Of a DNA stretch of 64,000 nt, positions 20,490 to 31,875 are shown piece by piece. Under the pieces are notes generated by a model. The model saw nothing but the letters and a program-made list of their open reading frames with translations, had not been told where the DNA came from and made no database searches. The stretch is from Phascolarctos cinereus. Lineage: Eukaryota > Chordata > Mammalia > Diprotodontia > Phascolarctidae. Positions within the stretch are counted from its first letter, which is position 1, and every line of letters starts with the position of its first letter. The stretch lies in NCBI RefSeq assembly GCF_002099425.1, contig NW_018344004.1, forward strand, positions 5,173,501 through 5,237,500. Reading direction: 5' to 3'. A program made the position numbers and the translations under genes.

Positions 20490-20905
20490 CCCCGCTCAGA
20501 CCTTGCTTTTACAGCACATAACAGAAAGAATAAGCTCTGCCCCCAACCTGAACTGTTTGCCCTTAGCTTCCCACCTTTCTCTTGTCTCTGGGGTAAGGGA
20601 GAAGGGGATAGGAAGAAACCATTTCTGGCCTAGAATGTAAGCCCACTTCCAAGTCAATGGGAATAAGGGATAGTGGTGGGTGGGGTTTTGTTTGTATTAG
20701 GGTTTCCCTTTTCCCATTTACTTTTGTGTGCTGTCTCTCTCTCTCTCTCTCTCTCTCCTACGTGCACAGGGGGAACAGACAGCTGTCTCATGAGATTGTA
20801 ATAAAGGTAACCTTTGCTTTCCACCTTGAGAAGTCTCTGAGTTTAATTTGGGTTAGGGTCTCTGTCCCACACACTCCTAAAATTGAATTACTGAATTAAG
20901 GGGAC
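20490..20905 (+). mobile_element. Solo LTR of an endogenous retrovirus-like element (fossil)
   Basis: Reads as the U3-R-U5 of a marsupial LTR: a 'ctagaatgtaagcccac' block, a CT-rich stretch, a poly(A) signal in 'gtaataaaggtaac', and a 3' part 'ttaatttgggttagggtctc' near the 3' end. No retroviral genes flank it, so it is a solo LTR. The ends are approximate and it is old. The 80-codon frame in it is not a gene. Confidence 0.65.
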
Positions 20906-20911
20906 AGAATA

Positions 20912-21062
20912 AGGATCACAGATACAGATTCAAGCCTGAAAGGGATGACATTTAGTACAACCTCATTTTATAAATGAGGAAATTGAGACCCAGAGAAATT
21001 AAGTGATTGCCAAGGTCACATGGGTAGTAGAGGCAGTATTTGAACTACAATTCCAGTAATCT
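20912..21062 (-). mobile_element. MIR3/MIR-type SINE
   Basis: 'cctcattttataaatgagga', 'aattgagacccagagaaatt', 'aagtgattgccaaggtcac' and 'tttgaactacaattcc'. Confidence 0.75.
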
Positions 21063-21355
21063 TTTTTTTTTATATATAAAAAAGGTGGGGGAAAGCTCCA
21101 TTGGTGCTTTTGATAGGTTACTTTAATTTTTCTGTCTCCATCTTCCACATCTTCCTTCTCAAGAGAAAGTTAAGCAATATAAATTTTCAATATAAGAACC
21201 AGAACCAGAACCAGGACTACTCAGAATAAATAAGGTACCCAGGTAACATAAAGGTTCTTGACATAAGTTTACCTATTCTCCAGCTAATATTGTCATATTT
21301 GCAGTTAGAAACCCTTTGTATTTGGTTAGCTAGGTTTTAATTTTTTGTAATGTTT
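21063..21355. other. Unassigned
   Basis: Contains a short 'accaga' tandem (agaaccagaaccagaaccag) at about 21197. Nothing else recognised. Confidence 0.4.
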
Positions 21356-21600
21356 AAAATGGTGGCATAGTGAATAGAGGCTGGCATGGAAGCCATGATG
21401 ACCACGGTTCAAGTCCTAACTCTGAGAAATACTGTCTGTGTGACCCCAGGCAAGTCACTTAACCCCTCAATGCCCTAGATAACTCCTCAAGAGTATAACT
21501 TGTAGAGAAGGTGCCAACTTGCTCCAGTAGAGACAGTTTCTTCACTTGCTAATTCCCTATACCAAGGAAACCACAGATCTAGTCTCTATCCCTATGCTTT
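21356..21600 (+). mobile_element. tRNA-headed marsupial SINE, good copy
   Basis: Head 'ggtggcatagtgaatagagg', B box region 'ggttcaagtcctaac', 'gtgtgaccccaggcaagtc', 'acttaacccctcaatgccc', 'gtagagaaggtgccaact' and 'gaaaccacagatctagtct'. Family name uncertain. The degenerate copy at 8636 is a relative. Confidence 0.75.
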
Positions 21601-22082
21601 AAAAAGAAGAGGTCAACTTCTTTAAAAACCAAGTTGTAAAGTGCAGTAGTTAGTCCCAAGGTACAAACCCAAATTTGAAATGGCTGCAAATTCATGTATT
21701 TACTCTTGTATATAAATAGCTGTTAAGAGCCATTTAAAAGAAGTAAAAGTACAGAGGGACACCACAGAAACTGAGTGCATTGGCAGGCTGAGGAAACAAA
21801 TTAGATGGGTGGGGAGGACTTCAGAGTCAGTCTAATCTTGCTAGGAGTGAATAGCATTAGTGGCGACCTAGAATTTAAATATCAGCTAAGCAGGGCTTGG
21901 AAAAAGGTAAATAAGGCCTTAATTAGTGATACAAAAACTAGTAATACTGAAATTAGGCATAAAGTTACTCAATCCTTCAAACTGGAGTATTTCATTACTC
22001 ATTTAGAGAGTGAAGAAATTTTTTTCTTCTTTTTTGGTCTAAATAGACCCTTTTAAAATGGATAAAAGCATTAGCTTGTACT
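21601..22082. other. Unassigned sequence
   Basis: About 480 bp. The 83-codon frame has no recognisable domain. Confidence 0.4.
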
Positions 22083-22326
22083 AAGAATAACCCACATCCA
22101 TATAGTACTTTTTAAGGTTTTCAAAGTACCACAAATATTACCTCATTTTATCCTCACATGAACCCTGGGAAGTAAGTACTATTGTTCTTATTTTATACAT
22201 GAGGTAATTAAGTCAAATATAGGTTAAATGACTTTCCCAGAGCTACGCACATCTGAGGTATGATATGAATTTAGGTCTTCTTGACTCCAGTTTGACTACT
22301 TTATCAACTGTGCCACTTAACTGGCT
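22083..22326 (-). mobile_element. MIR-type CORE-SINE
   Basis: 'atccatatagtactttttaa', 'ctcattttatcctcac', 'cttattttatacatgaggta', 'tttaggtcttcttgactcc' and 'actgtgccacttaact'. Confidence 0.82.
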
Positions 22327-24617
22327 GAACTTCTAGCCTTGCTTTTCTCACTTCCACAGATCTGAAGGAAGTCTTTCATTCTACCTGCAAATCCACAGCA
22401 TATTAATTAAAAATGATAATCTTAAAGAAAATGAGCATATTTTGATATGACTTGTGAACCAGTGCTAGCTCCTAGTGATCATCAAAGATGATCGACCACC
22501 TGCCTAATCATCTACTCTAGAACTTTGTCTCTATCAAGCTGAACCATTTGGAATTTCTAGAATCACGTTTTGCCTCTCTCCTGTCTCCTATTCTCCATGA
22601 CTCCCAAGAGGTTACTGGTTGGTAGCTCAGGAGTCACCTTTGTTGGTCATTCATTGTATTAGGACATTATTTGTCCATACCTGGAGACGTGAACTCATTT
22701 AAAGTAGATTTTTTTTTAATTACCTCCTTGTCTCCCTTGTAATTCAATTCCCCTTTAACCATGATTTTGGGTTTTTTTTGTTGTTGTTACCATTTCCAGT
22801 GTGAAGATTGTTCTTGAAGAAGTGATGGAAGCAAAGTAGGATTTGAGCAGTTTTCCCTTTTTTTTAAATGTTAATATTACAAAGCAGTGGGTTTAGAACC
22901 TACCTGAAACAAAAGAAACAATAACAACAAAAACAAACACAATCCACATCTTTTCTTTTCTTTATCATTTTTAAAAAGGCTCAGTTAGTCTGGTTTTTAG
23001 CCTTCCTTATAACACTGAAACCACTTCTTCCCCCTCCCCTCCCCATTTAATCTGGATATGTGCTATTTGTTCTATCTTTTGCACAAGCCCCTTTAAAAGT
23101 CTCAGTTTATTAGGGATTCCCATTGTGGCCACACAATTTTCTTTCTTTTCTTCTCCATTAGGGTTATTTGCATTTGTATTGTTGAAATTTTCCTTTTGAA
23201 AACATCTTGTGTTTCTTGAGTCATTCTCTTTTTTTTAAGCATCTGCAGCCACAGAATTATACCTATTATTCATTTGAACTGTCTGTAATATATTTTCATG
23301 AAGTCTAGGGCATGAATCTGATTATGCCCAGCATTCATTTCCTTGGCTATTGTGAATCTCAAATCAACAGACCCAGTTCTTTGTATGTACACTCAAATTC
23401 AGTGCCAAAGGGTATGCATGGTCACTGCCATACGGCAGGTATTCATGAACTCCATAACTCCAAATGTATTAAAGGTGGGACTAATGCCAACCACATAGCA
23501 TCTCTGCAGGGGCAAAATGTTTCACAAATTAAGGTAGCAAGATGTTAAAGACTTTAAACTGAATAGTCGCTATAAGATGTATTTATGAAAATAGATGCCA
23601 AATCACATTTAAAAAAAAAAGCTACAGACCATCAATGGGCTGAGAGAAAAAATAAAATAAAATCTATGCTCACATTCCCTTCCAAACTATTTTAGATTAC
23701 AAGAAGCTCAGGTAGGTTACAAGAAGCTTATTCCTTTCATTTACCAAAACAGCCATAAATAAGAATATCGTAGTCTAATACTGGAAAGATGATTGTTAAT
23801 GCTTTAAAAATAAACCCGAGTACTACTGAGAAATTAATAACAGTAGAGGACAATTGCTTTTACTAATGGATTCTGAGTGGTGTTTGGAAAAGGACAACAA
23901 AGAAGAATTAAAATAGGTACAAGAAGCTGCAAAATGAAAGTCTGAAGCAAAGCAGAATTGTTTTAATTGTCCTTTTATGTCATTAGTAGCCCAGCCACAT
24001 CTGCTCCCACACCTGTGCTCCCTTCCTTGATCTACTCTGACACTCTGGAAGTGTTGGGCAGGCAGCCAGCTTCATAGCCACTCCTCCCCATCATCAGCCT
24101 CTGCTACCAGCTTTCCTCTTATTATAGTGAACCAAGTATCCACCCTAGGGCTCAGAACTATTCCTGATTGATAGGACAAACTGAAAGTTCTAGGCTAATT
24201 ACCTCATAATAACAGTTCCCAGCTTGGGGGAGTAACCATTGACCTACTTTGGACTGTACCAAGCTAATCCATCAGGGAAATAATTAAGGGAATATAATTC
24301 TGTTTCTAAAACCAACCAAATATCAGAAGTTTTGCTTAAATCAGAAGCAGATATTACTAATTTTATGAGACCAGAGTGATATTATTTGGGTATTAATATA
24401 TGCTCAGTTTTGATGTGATTGATCTCAAGGTTCGTGCTGTTCTTCATCTTGATAAATTCTAATTTGACAAGTTACTTTTGAGAGGGATTTCCATGTGCAC
24501 AGACCATAACTTTCTGCCTTCTAGAAAAAGGGAAACATATCTTCTTACCTACCAAAGTAAATCTTTTGAAAAAGGTGGGAAAAAAAGCTGGAATAAATTC
24601 ATCCCCAAATAATCAAA

Positions 24618-24618
<1 letters not shown>
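22327..24618. other. Repeat-poor unassigned block
   Basis: About 2.3 kb in which I recognise no LINE, SINE or DNA transposon, although the flanks are dense with them. There is a 20-bp tandem duplication at 23693-23732. A 78-codon frame (23312-23548) lacks domain features. The block may hold conserved noncoding DNA, but I cannot test conservation. Confidence 0.45.
23693..23732. repeat. Two-copy 20-bp tandem duplication
   Basis: 'tagattacaagaagctcagg' is followed directly by 'taggttacaagaagcttatt'; the first 16 bases differ at one position. Confidence 0.85.

Positions 24619-24672
<54 letters not shown>
24619..24672. repeat. (TG)n microsatellite
   Basis: About 26 TG units. Confidence 0.98.
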
Positions 24673-24676
<4 letters not shown>

Positions 24677-25658
24677 CTCAATGAGAGTTAAATGTAAAAT
24701 AGAATGAACACCATTCTGATTATAAATCAATCATTTTGGAAGCTTGATTGTACTATTATCGTACTATGCTTTGGGGATAGACATCTGTACTTGCTGCACA
24801 TTAACACTTTCTCCTGGGACAGCCTTTCTACAATTGTCCTTCCTTCCTGACTAACAAAGTTCCCTGTGTCTTTCCACAGAAAGGCTGCTTCTATTGATAA
24901 AGGCTGTCCACTTCCTGATTTCTACAGTTGTGATGCTTTCTAAAGGAAGAAAATGAGGCCTATGAGAAAAGTTAGCCTGGCCCAATGAAACGATAGAACA
25001 TGAATGAGGCACTTGTATCAGCCTTTTTCATTAGTCATCTGTTCTTTCATAAATCAAAAGGTGCTAAAAATGTTACACTTTGAGTATCATGATTATTAAC
25101 GTAATCTCCTTGCCAAATATTCCCTTTCTGATTTCCTATCTCCTGTTGCCCTCCCTCTGCTTTTCCTCCCTTCCATTCCCCTTCTCCAGGCTGACTTACT
25201 CCTTATTTCAAAGGCTCATTTAATTATTAAAACAGGACCAGTGGATTGTGAATTGATATTTTAATTTTAACAAGGATTTATCTTTATCTAAGAAGTGACT
25301 CAATATCTCTGAGTAATTCAGTGCAGATCTTACTGTGAAACAGGAGCTGTTATTAATTTCTTAGGCCAGGATAAAATTTTGGCAATTAATTTCACTCTTA
25401 TTTCAGGTGATTAGAGATTCAAGATCACCTTGTAACTTGGTAGAGGTTATTCACTTGGTTAATAGTAAGTAATCTGATAAAATTTTCATGTATATGATGG
25501 AAGTTTGACCAACATCATATTAAATAATATCATGATATGCTTTCTGAACTCATTATGTAAATGGTATTTCATGTCCTAGAAAAGAACTAGCCATAGCTTC
25601 ACATAAAATTAACTTGATATCAAAACCCTTTCAATTCAATGAATGTTCTATTGCCCAG
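24673..25658. other. Repeat-poor unassigned block
   Basis: About 1 kb, with many TAAT/ATTA words (for example 'cttatttcaaaggctc' followed by 'atttaattattaaaac' near 25205). No repeat or gene recognised. Confidence 0.4.
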
Positions 25659-25660
25659 TA

Positions 25661-25719
<59 letters not shown>
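25659..25719. repeat. (TG)n(TA)n microsatellite
   Basis: A short TG run followed by about 20 TA units. Confidence 0.98.
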
Positions 25720-25721
<2 letters not shown>

Positions 25722-27115
25722 CTCTCATATTTTCTTTTCCACTTTACTACAACTTTTTTCCATGCTCATAGTATTTCTTTAATATCTTTTTCTTGTGTCC
25801 TTCCACTATGATCTGTCTTCCACAGTGATGTTTGAGTTCAATGAGGTAATATGTGCATGCATTTACGTAACAATATCAATGCTTGTATCATTGTGAAAAC
25901 CATTTCTTATTACTTGTGTTTAACAAATATTTTAGTTGTATTCTATTTAAAACATCACAACTTTGCAATTTTGTCTTGAAATTGCAATGGTTTGGAAGGC
26001 TCCCTATACTTTTAGCCCTCTAACCTTCACAGCTGGGACCACTTAAACTCCATCTATCATTTCAGTCCATTCTAGACTTAGAGACCTATCTTGTCCCCAG
26101 GCAGGCAGGAAGGACAGTAGAAGCTCCAGGCAAGTAACTCACCAACCCAATATCAATTTAACTTTGTTGCTACTCAGGTTTTGACCTTATGTCTTGGTTC
26201 TGTTAATTGGGTTTTTGCTTGTTTCCCCATAACAGTGGCCCCCAATTCTTAACCTAAGGTTAGATAATTCCATTTCCCACATGCTAAAATGCTAATTTTG
26301 ATTCCCTGCCCAGGATCAGTTTTTTTTTTTGTTTTTATTTTTCTAGGAACAAGGTACTGTCAAGTTTCATCATGAAACTTCTCTCCCTCCCCGACTTAGA
26401 TGTCCTTTCATAGATTGAATTCTTTCTGTCACATCCTGGATAAGTCCCTGCTATCTTCCATTTAACCCTTCCATTGCCAATCACTTGTTTACCTGGACAC
26501 CTGCCTAATGCCTGCTGTCACAATCCTCCTACTTACCTGACTAATGAAACCATCTATCTATTGCCTATTGCAGGACCTCCCTAAATTGCCCATACTGCCT
26601 GATAAAACTCCTTAAAGTGTAATGGTTCAAGTTACACTCTGCTCCTTTATCATACAATTTGGAATCCTCAAAAGTGGAAAACAAAATTGAGTCATTCAAA
26701 TGGGACATTAAGAAGATAATAAGAGGACTGAAAGGAAGGGCAGCATTATTTAAAAATTTAGTGTTTTAAAAAAATTTTTAAATTTCATTTTTCCAAAAAA
26801 AAAATCCATGTTTCAAAAAAAAAATAATGGAGAGCATTGCTAGCACAATAATGCTATCATAGTTTTTATGTTCAGTACTCAGTATTTATTATACACATAT
26901 TAAGTTACTCATAGTCTTAAATCCACCAGAGAGTCATTAAGATCCTGAAAATCCTTTCACCAAAAAGAACTCTGTTTTTCAACAACCTTAAGACACTCAA
27001 GTCAGAACTCCTTCCTGCCTCTAATCTAGGTTGTTTCATTTAGTTCTTAAATAACTGGTAACTAGAACTGACAGGTTGGAAAAAAAAAAAGAAAAAAAAA
27101 CAACATTGGGATTCT
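25720..27115. other. Unassigned sequence with A-rich tracts
   Basis: About 1.4 kb. Poly(A) tracts lie near 26765-26825 and 27080-27100. No LINE or SINE recognised with confidence. There is a 6-bp stem 'gtgtaa ... ttacac' at about 26617. Confidence 0.35.
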
Positions 27116-27430
27116 CTTATTCAATTCAACCCAACAAATATTAAGTGCCAAATGTATAGAGTGCACTGGTGCTACAAAGATGACCAAGACACAATCCCTG
27201 ATCTCAAGGGCTTTTCAATCTGATAAGGGAGATAAGATGTGGGCAAATTGTTATAATACAAATTGGATGTGTATATATAAATACAGAGGTCAAGTCTATT
27301 TCATGTGTTACAATAAAATTAAAGGAGGATGAGAATGCTGGCGTAGGTTGGGGTTGGAGATGAGGAAAACTGGCTTCATGGAAGAGGTGCTACCTGAAGT
27401 AAGTGTTGAAGGAAGGATTTTTATCTAGTG
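27116..27430 (-). mobile_element. L2 LINE 3' portion
   Basis: 'aacaaatattaagtgccaaa', 'gtgctacaaagatgaccaag', 'caatccctgatctcaaggg' and 'atcatggaagaggtgctacc'-like text. The microsatellite that follows starts right where the L2 match ends. Confidence 0.75.
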
Positions 27431-27433
27431 AAA

Positions 27434-27484
<51 letters not shown>

Positions 27485-27486
27485 GG

Positions 27487-27519
<33 letters not shown>

Positions 27520-27618
27520 ATATATAGTATATGTATATGTGTATATATAGTATATGTATATATACATGTATATGTGTATATATGTATATGTGTATATATA
27601 TCTATATCTATCTATCTA

Positions 27619-27673
<55 letters not shown>

Positions 27674-27692
27674 ATGTATATATATCTGGGGG
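27434..27692. repeat. Compound microsatellite (CA)n(TA)n(TG)n(GTATAT)n(TCTA)n
   Basis: A 260-bp chain: CA run, TA/GGTATA, TG run, irregular GTATAT units, then about 17 TCTA units. The TCTA run alone is about 70 bp. Overlapping frames give Thr-His, Tyr-Ile and Ser-Ile repeats only. Confidence 0.98.
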
Positions 27693-27904
27693 GAGTAAGA
27701 TCTCTAGTTCAGACAGGGAGTAACACTCTGGGATAAGAAAACAAAAAACCAAAACCAAAACCAAGAACAGTAACTATTCCAGTTTAGCTTGTCCATAAAG
27801 TAAATAGAGTTGTGTGATGTAGGGGTGGAAGGGTAGATTAAAGGCAATTGGAGAAGGTTTTAAGAACAAGAGTTTGTACAAATGATGCCCAATTATCCTT
27901 AAAT
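27693..27904. other. Mostly unassigned, with probable L2 remnant
   Basis: About 27835-27885 has 'aggcaattggagaaggtttt', weakly like antisense L2. Confidence 0.35.
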
Positions 27905-28080
27905 AGCTTGTCATTTATATAGCTAGCACTTTAAACATAACAACTGCTTTACTCACAAATGAACAAAGACAGATGAAGAAACTAAGCCTTAGGGAGGTTA
28001 AGCATCTCTTTCTGGTCACTAGCAAGTGTTGATAGACGGGACTTTAATCCAGGTCCCTCCTGACATATCTAAACTTATAT
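27905..28080 (-). mobile_element. MIR-type CORE-SINE
   Basis: 'catttatatagctagcactt', 'agatgaagaaactaagcctt', 'gaggttaagcatctc' and 'ttaatccaggtccctcctga'. Confidence 0.72.
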
Positions 28081-28119
28081 CTTGTAGGTTCTAGAAGGCT
28101 TCAAGTCCAGAGACTGTAC

Positions 28120-28368
28120 TATTTCAGTTGTTTTTCAGTTATGTCCAACTCTTTGTGACCCCATTTGGGGTTTTCTTGGCAAAGATCCTGGAGTAGTTTG
28201 CTATTTCCTTCTCCAGCTCATTTTCAGATGAGGAAACTGAGGACTGAGGAGTTGTCTAGGACACTAAGAAGTTAAGTGACTTACTCAGGGTCATATAGCC
28301 AGTACGTGACAGAGATAAGACTTAAACCCAGGGCTTCCTGAATCTGAGGCCAGCTCTCTTTTATATGG
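28120..28368 (-). mobile_element. Hybrid SINE: MAR1 tail joined to a different CORE and head
   Basis: From the 3' end it reads as MAR1: 'gtgaccccatttggggtt', 'cttggcaaagatcctggagt', 'ctccagctcattttcagatg'. Then instead of the MAR1 CORE it switches to 'gttgtctaggacactaagaa', 'gttaagtgacttactcaggg', 'atagccagtacgtgacagag' and 'taaacccagggcttcctga', which is the layout of the unnamed SINE seen at 4836, 9745, 58232 and 59758. Confidence 0.75.
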
Positions 28369-28422
28369 CTGAGCATATGTATGTACACATATATGCATAT
28401 ATTTGCACATATGTATGTATTT
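28369..28422. repeat. Degenerate (ATGT)n/(ATAC)n tract
   Basis: 'tatgtatgtacacatatatg' and 'cacatatgtatgtattttg'. Confidence 0.85.
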
Positions 28423-29554
28423 TGTGGGGGAGGAGGTAACTTTGTTCCTGTGTCATTTATATAGCATCTTTAATGGTATTGCAATTTAGCTTCCTTGTTC
28501 TGAGGTGTGACAGAAATTACTTATGATATGAAAATTCTCATTTTCTCCCTGGGAAGGGGCCAAATAAATTATTTTGAAAACCTCTAAAGTGAGTGGTTGA
28601 AGGGATAGAAAATAATCTCATCACCAGCATTTTCCAATCACATAATATTAATTTTTAAGTGCTAAACATATTACCAAACATCTTCTGCATCTTCATCACA
28701 CTCAGCACCAAACTGACAAATGTCACAGGTGGATGTCTCCTTTTGACTGGTTTCTCCTGATCCTTCATTGACTATAGGATACAAACCAGAAAGAATACAG
28801 ATAAGTATATACAGTGTAGAAGAAAATTATTTTTATTTTGGTGAGTAGCCTATTTTTTCTACTGAAGTTGTTGAAATTTACTCTTCAGAAAGAGAATGAT
28901 AGTCTGTAGATTCAATGATAACCTTTTCAAAATTCAAGGGCAGTGAGAACACTGATATCACCCAAAGAAAGATACATGATGACCATATACTCTTTACAAA
29001 CAAAAAAGTGTTATGTTTGAATTATCAAAGGTGATTGGCAAAACTCTTTATAACAGATAATTAAGGTCTACTCAAAATGTTTATCTATCTTAAAAGAGGT
29101 ACATGCTTTAATGAAAAAATTTATGGTAGTCTATTTTTTCCCTTTCAAAGTTACTTCTGTTTCATGTACAATGTTCAGGATGATTCTGAATTACATTCTT
29201 ATTCTTAAATAGCACAAGTAAAAAGCATTATATATACAAGTTCTAGGAAACAATCATTAGTTGGCAGAAATTTATTAATCTTAATTTCTTAAATGTAGGT
29301 GCTAGAGAATGAGGTAGCTAATACATTCCACAACAAGTCCTTTATAGCAGTGTCCTATAAGAAGTATGTATGTACAGAATTTAAACAAAAACTAAAGTAA
29401 CCTTAGATTAACTATGCTCTTTGGTGATCAGAAGGAAAAATAATAAGTTGTTTTAAAAGTTTGTATTAGAGTAGATTTGCCTATCAATCTGACCTAACCT
29501 TTCAAAATCATTGTTTTTGGGTTGGAGGGGTGTTCCAGTTAAGAAGTTAATTAC
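28423..29554. other. Repeat-poor unassigned block
   Basis: About 1.1 kb, no recognisable element or gene. Confidence 0.4.
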
Positions 29555-29672
29555 ATGTCTTACTCAATCCAATAAATATTTATTATAGTATTATAATATA
29601 ATATAACTATGCATTGGGAATTATGCTGGTGCTGCAGATATTTAGGTAGGGGATAGGGAAGAGATATATTTG
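29555..29672 (-). mobile_element. L2 LINE 3' end, degenerate
   Basis: 'tcaatccaataaatatttat', 'gcattgggaattatgctgg', 'tgctgcagatatttaggta'. Confidence 0.6.
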
Positions 29673-31537
29673 AAAATGACGGTGATGTAAAAACAAAAGA
29701 TATCAATAAAAAACCCCTAAAAGTTTTCCTTACAAGAGACATTTTACAATTCATCTATCCCTTAATCACACTTTGCAAAGTAAGAATATATTTTAAAGCA
29801 ATAAAGTGTTTTAAAAATTTATGCCAGGGAAAAGTAAAATATTTTCAATAGAAATGACTTTTAGAAACTCTGCATTGGAGATGTTAATTTCCATTGAAAC
29901 TAATAGATAACACTTTTAACAAAGAAATAGAAAATGTATTCGCATTCACACTGAGTCTACCAAACTCAACACATTCTGTTTTAATGTAGCATTTTCTTAT
30001 CACTTCCTGTTTTAAATGTCTACTGAGAGATTTTTAAACTATTTTTTTTTCAAAAAGCAGACTACTTCATTCTCTCTTTCCTCATTCCCTGGTGTGCAGA
30101 TAAGTGTCTTGATTATTTTTTTTAGGACATCTGATTTATTTTCTCTATGCTCAGGCAATGATAGGTGTTCATTTTCTGAAGTGACTACTCTTTCTTTTTA
30201 TTCCTCTCTATCCTCCCCAGATCCCAACCCCCTTTGCTTTCTTCTGTGCATACTTCATCTTTCATATCTTGCTTGGAAAAATCACAAGTTAAATTTGAGT
30301 ACAGAAATGCTTGCATTTGTGGTAGTTATAGTTGATTTAAAGTACACTTTAGAGATCTTAACATAAACTTATATTTGCAGAAAAAGACAAGAAAGAACTT
30401 TATGCTCTGCTGAAATACAGAGTACTTATCTTCTTATCCACTCTATTACCTTAATACAGGCAAAATGATTACAGTGGACCATGGGGAAAACAGTGCGTTA
30501 GGACATACACCTCAGGGGAGACTTAACAGCTGAAGTCAGTCTCTTTATGGTTTTCTTATTATTAATGTAATATAGAAGGTGCTAATGTGAAAGTTCCCCT
30601 CAGTGTTAGTGAGATTAGTAGCTTCTCAAATGTGAGTTCTTATCATTCAGGAAATGTGCTAACATGGTAGGAAGGTTACCCATACAAACTGAGCCAATTC
30701 TGGGACAATGTTTGTTTCTGCAGCAACAGAGCTGATTATTTTGGGATTTACTGAAGATAACACAGAAAATCAGGAGACATTGTAAGCAGCACAGAACCTA
30801 TGTTAATAACTTGTCTTCTTATAAAAGTTTCACTATATTTCTAAAGAGTGGTCATTGTTAGTAGTTTCTAAGTCATTAGATCTAAGAAAAAAGCAAATTC
30901 AGAACGAACGATTTCCTCAATTAGCAAATCTCTTGGGTGCTGTGGAAGCCAAGTTGAAACAAAAATTAAATTATATGAATCAGAGATGTTTCTGCCTATA
31001 GCTGCATGACGAAAACAATTCTTTGTTCAGTTTCTATTTGTTATCACACTTCTGAACATCAACTACTAGTAAAACTGTGAAGCCTGGACATTTCTTTTCT
31101 GTCTCTTGTATCCTCTTTCTCTTTCTTGGTGGTCATCCCTCCTGTCCTTCCCCATTCACCTGTCATCTCCTCACTAGATTTCCTCCATCAAAACAGAAAT
31201 GTTTCAATTTCTCAAAATACCAGATTTTTCAGTGACATCAAACTGTCCTTGTCTGAACATGGACCTATAGGCAGGTGCCTCACTCCATTAAGTCTTTGTC
31301 TCTGCTGAGCACAAAATGACCTCCCATAATATGAATTTGGAAGCATAGGCTTTTTGTCACTTTCAATAAAATCCAATCCTTATATTCTTCTCCCTCTGCC
31401 TAAAAGAATCCAAGAGACATACTTATGTACAGATTGAATTAATGTGATTATTTCTCATACTATAATATCTCTTAAACGATATTCTGGGGTTCATCTGATC
31501 ATTTTCCCCTCTGGCTAAGAAGTTTCTTAAAAAAAAG
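29673..31537. other. Repeat-poor unassigned block
   Basis: About 1.9 kb. The 116-codon frame 30016-30366 is hydrophobic and aromatic-rich but shows no domain, and the region has no coding signs such as splice-flanked exons that I can support. Confidence 0.4.
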
Positions 31538-31605
31538 TAGTATTTAGAGCTGGCAGGGATCTAAGAGATCATTTAGCTCAACTCCATGATTTTTACTTAT
31601 GTGGT
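31538..31605 (-). mobile_element. MIR3/L3 tail fragment
   Basis: 'tttagagctggcagggatct' and 'aagagatcatttagctcaac' match an antisense CR1-type tail. Confidence 0.6.
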
Positions 31606-31737
31606 ACTTGCCCCTGTGGTATTTAACATTTTAAGTAATAATTGATACATTTAGTTCATTGGATGATAGAGTCAGAACACCAAAAGAATCTTTACAGAAT
31701 AGAACGTTGAACTGAATCCCATTAGATGAAATGTAAA
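31606..31737. other. Unassigned
   Basis: Nothing recognised. Confidence 0.4.
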
Positions 31738-31875
31738 AGTGTGATCCTTTGGCTGAATCTGAACTTCACAGAACAAATCCCCTTAATTAAAGGATTTGTT
31801 CTGAAAACTTGGACTCAGTGAAAAGGCCACACCCAAGGACCTAGAAGGCCACACGCGGCCTTGAGGCCACCCCTG
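31738..31875. mobile_element. Fold-back hAT-like MITE, one half mostly present
   Basis: An inner hairpin, 'agaacaaatcc' then 'ggatttgttct' around a 'ccttaattaaa' loop, is flanked by 'tttggctgaatctgaactt' and 'cttggactcagtgaaaaggc'. The right terminus runs 'gacctagaaggccacacgcg', 'gccttgaggccacccctg'. The matching left terminus (ccgcaggttcc / gtggcctcgaggcc type) is missing. The pattern matches a palindromic MITE I recall from marsupial genomes; hAT assignment rests on the 'cacccctg' end. Confidence 0.65.

Noticed and set aside
30016-30366. 116-codon hydrophobic frame
   Set aside because: No signal peptide pattern, domain or exon structure; the bias follows the T-rich sequence.
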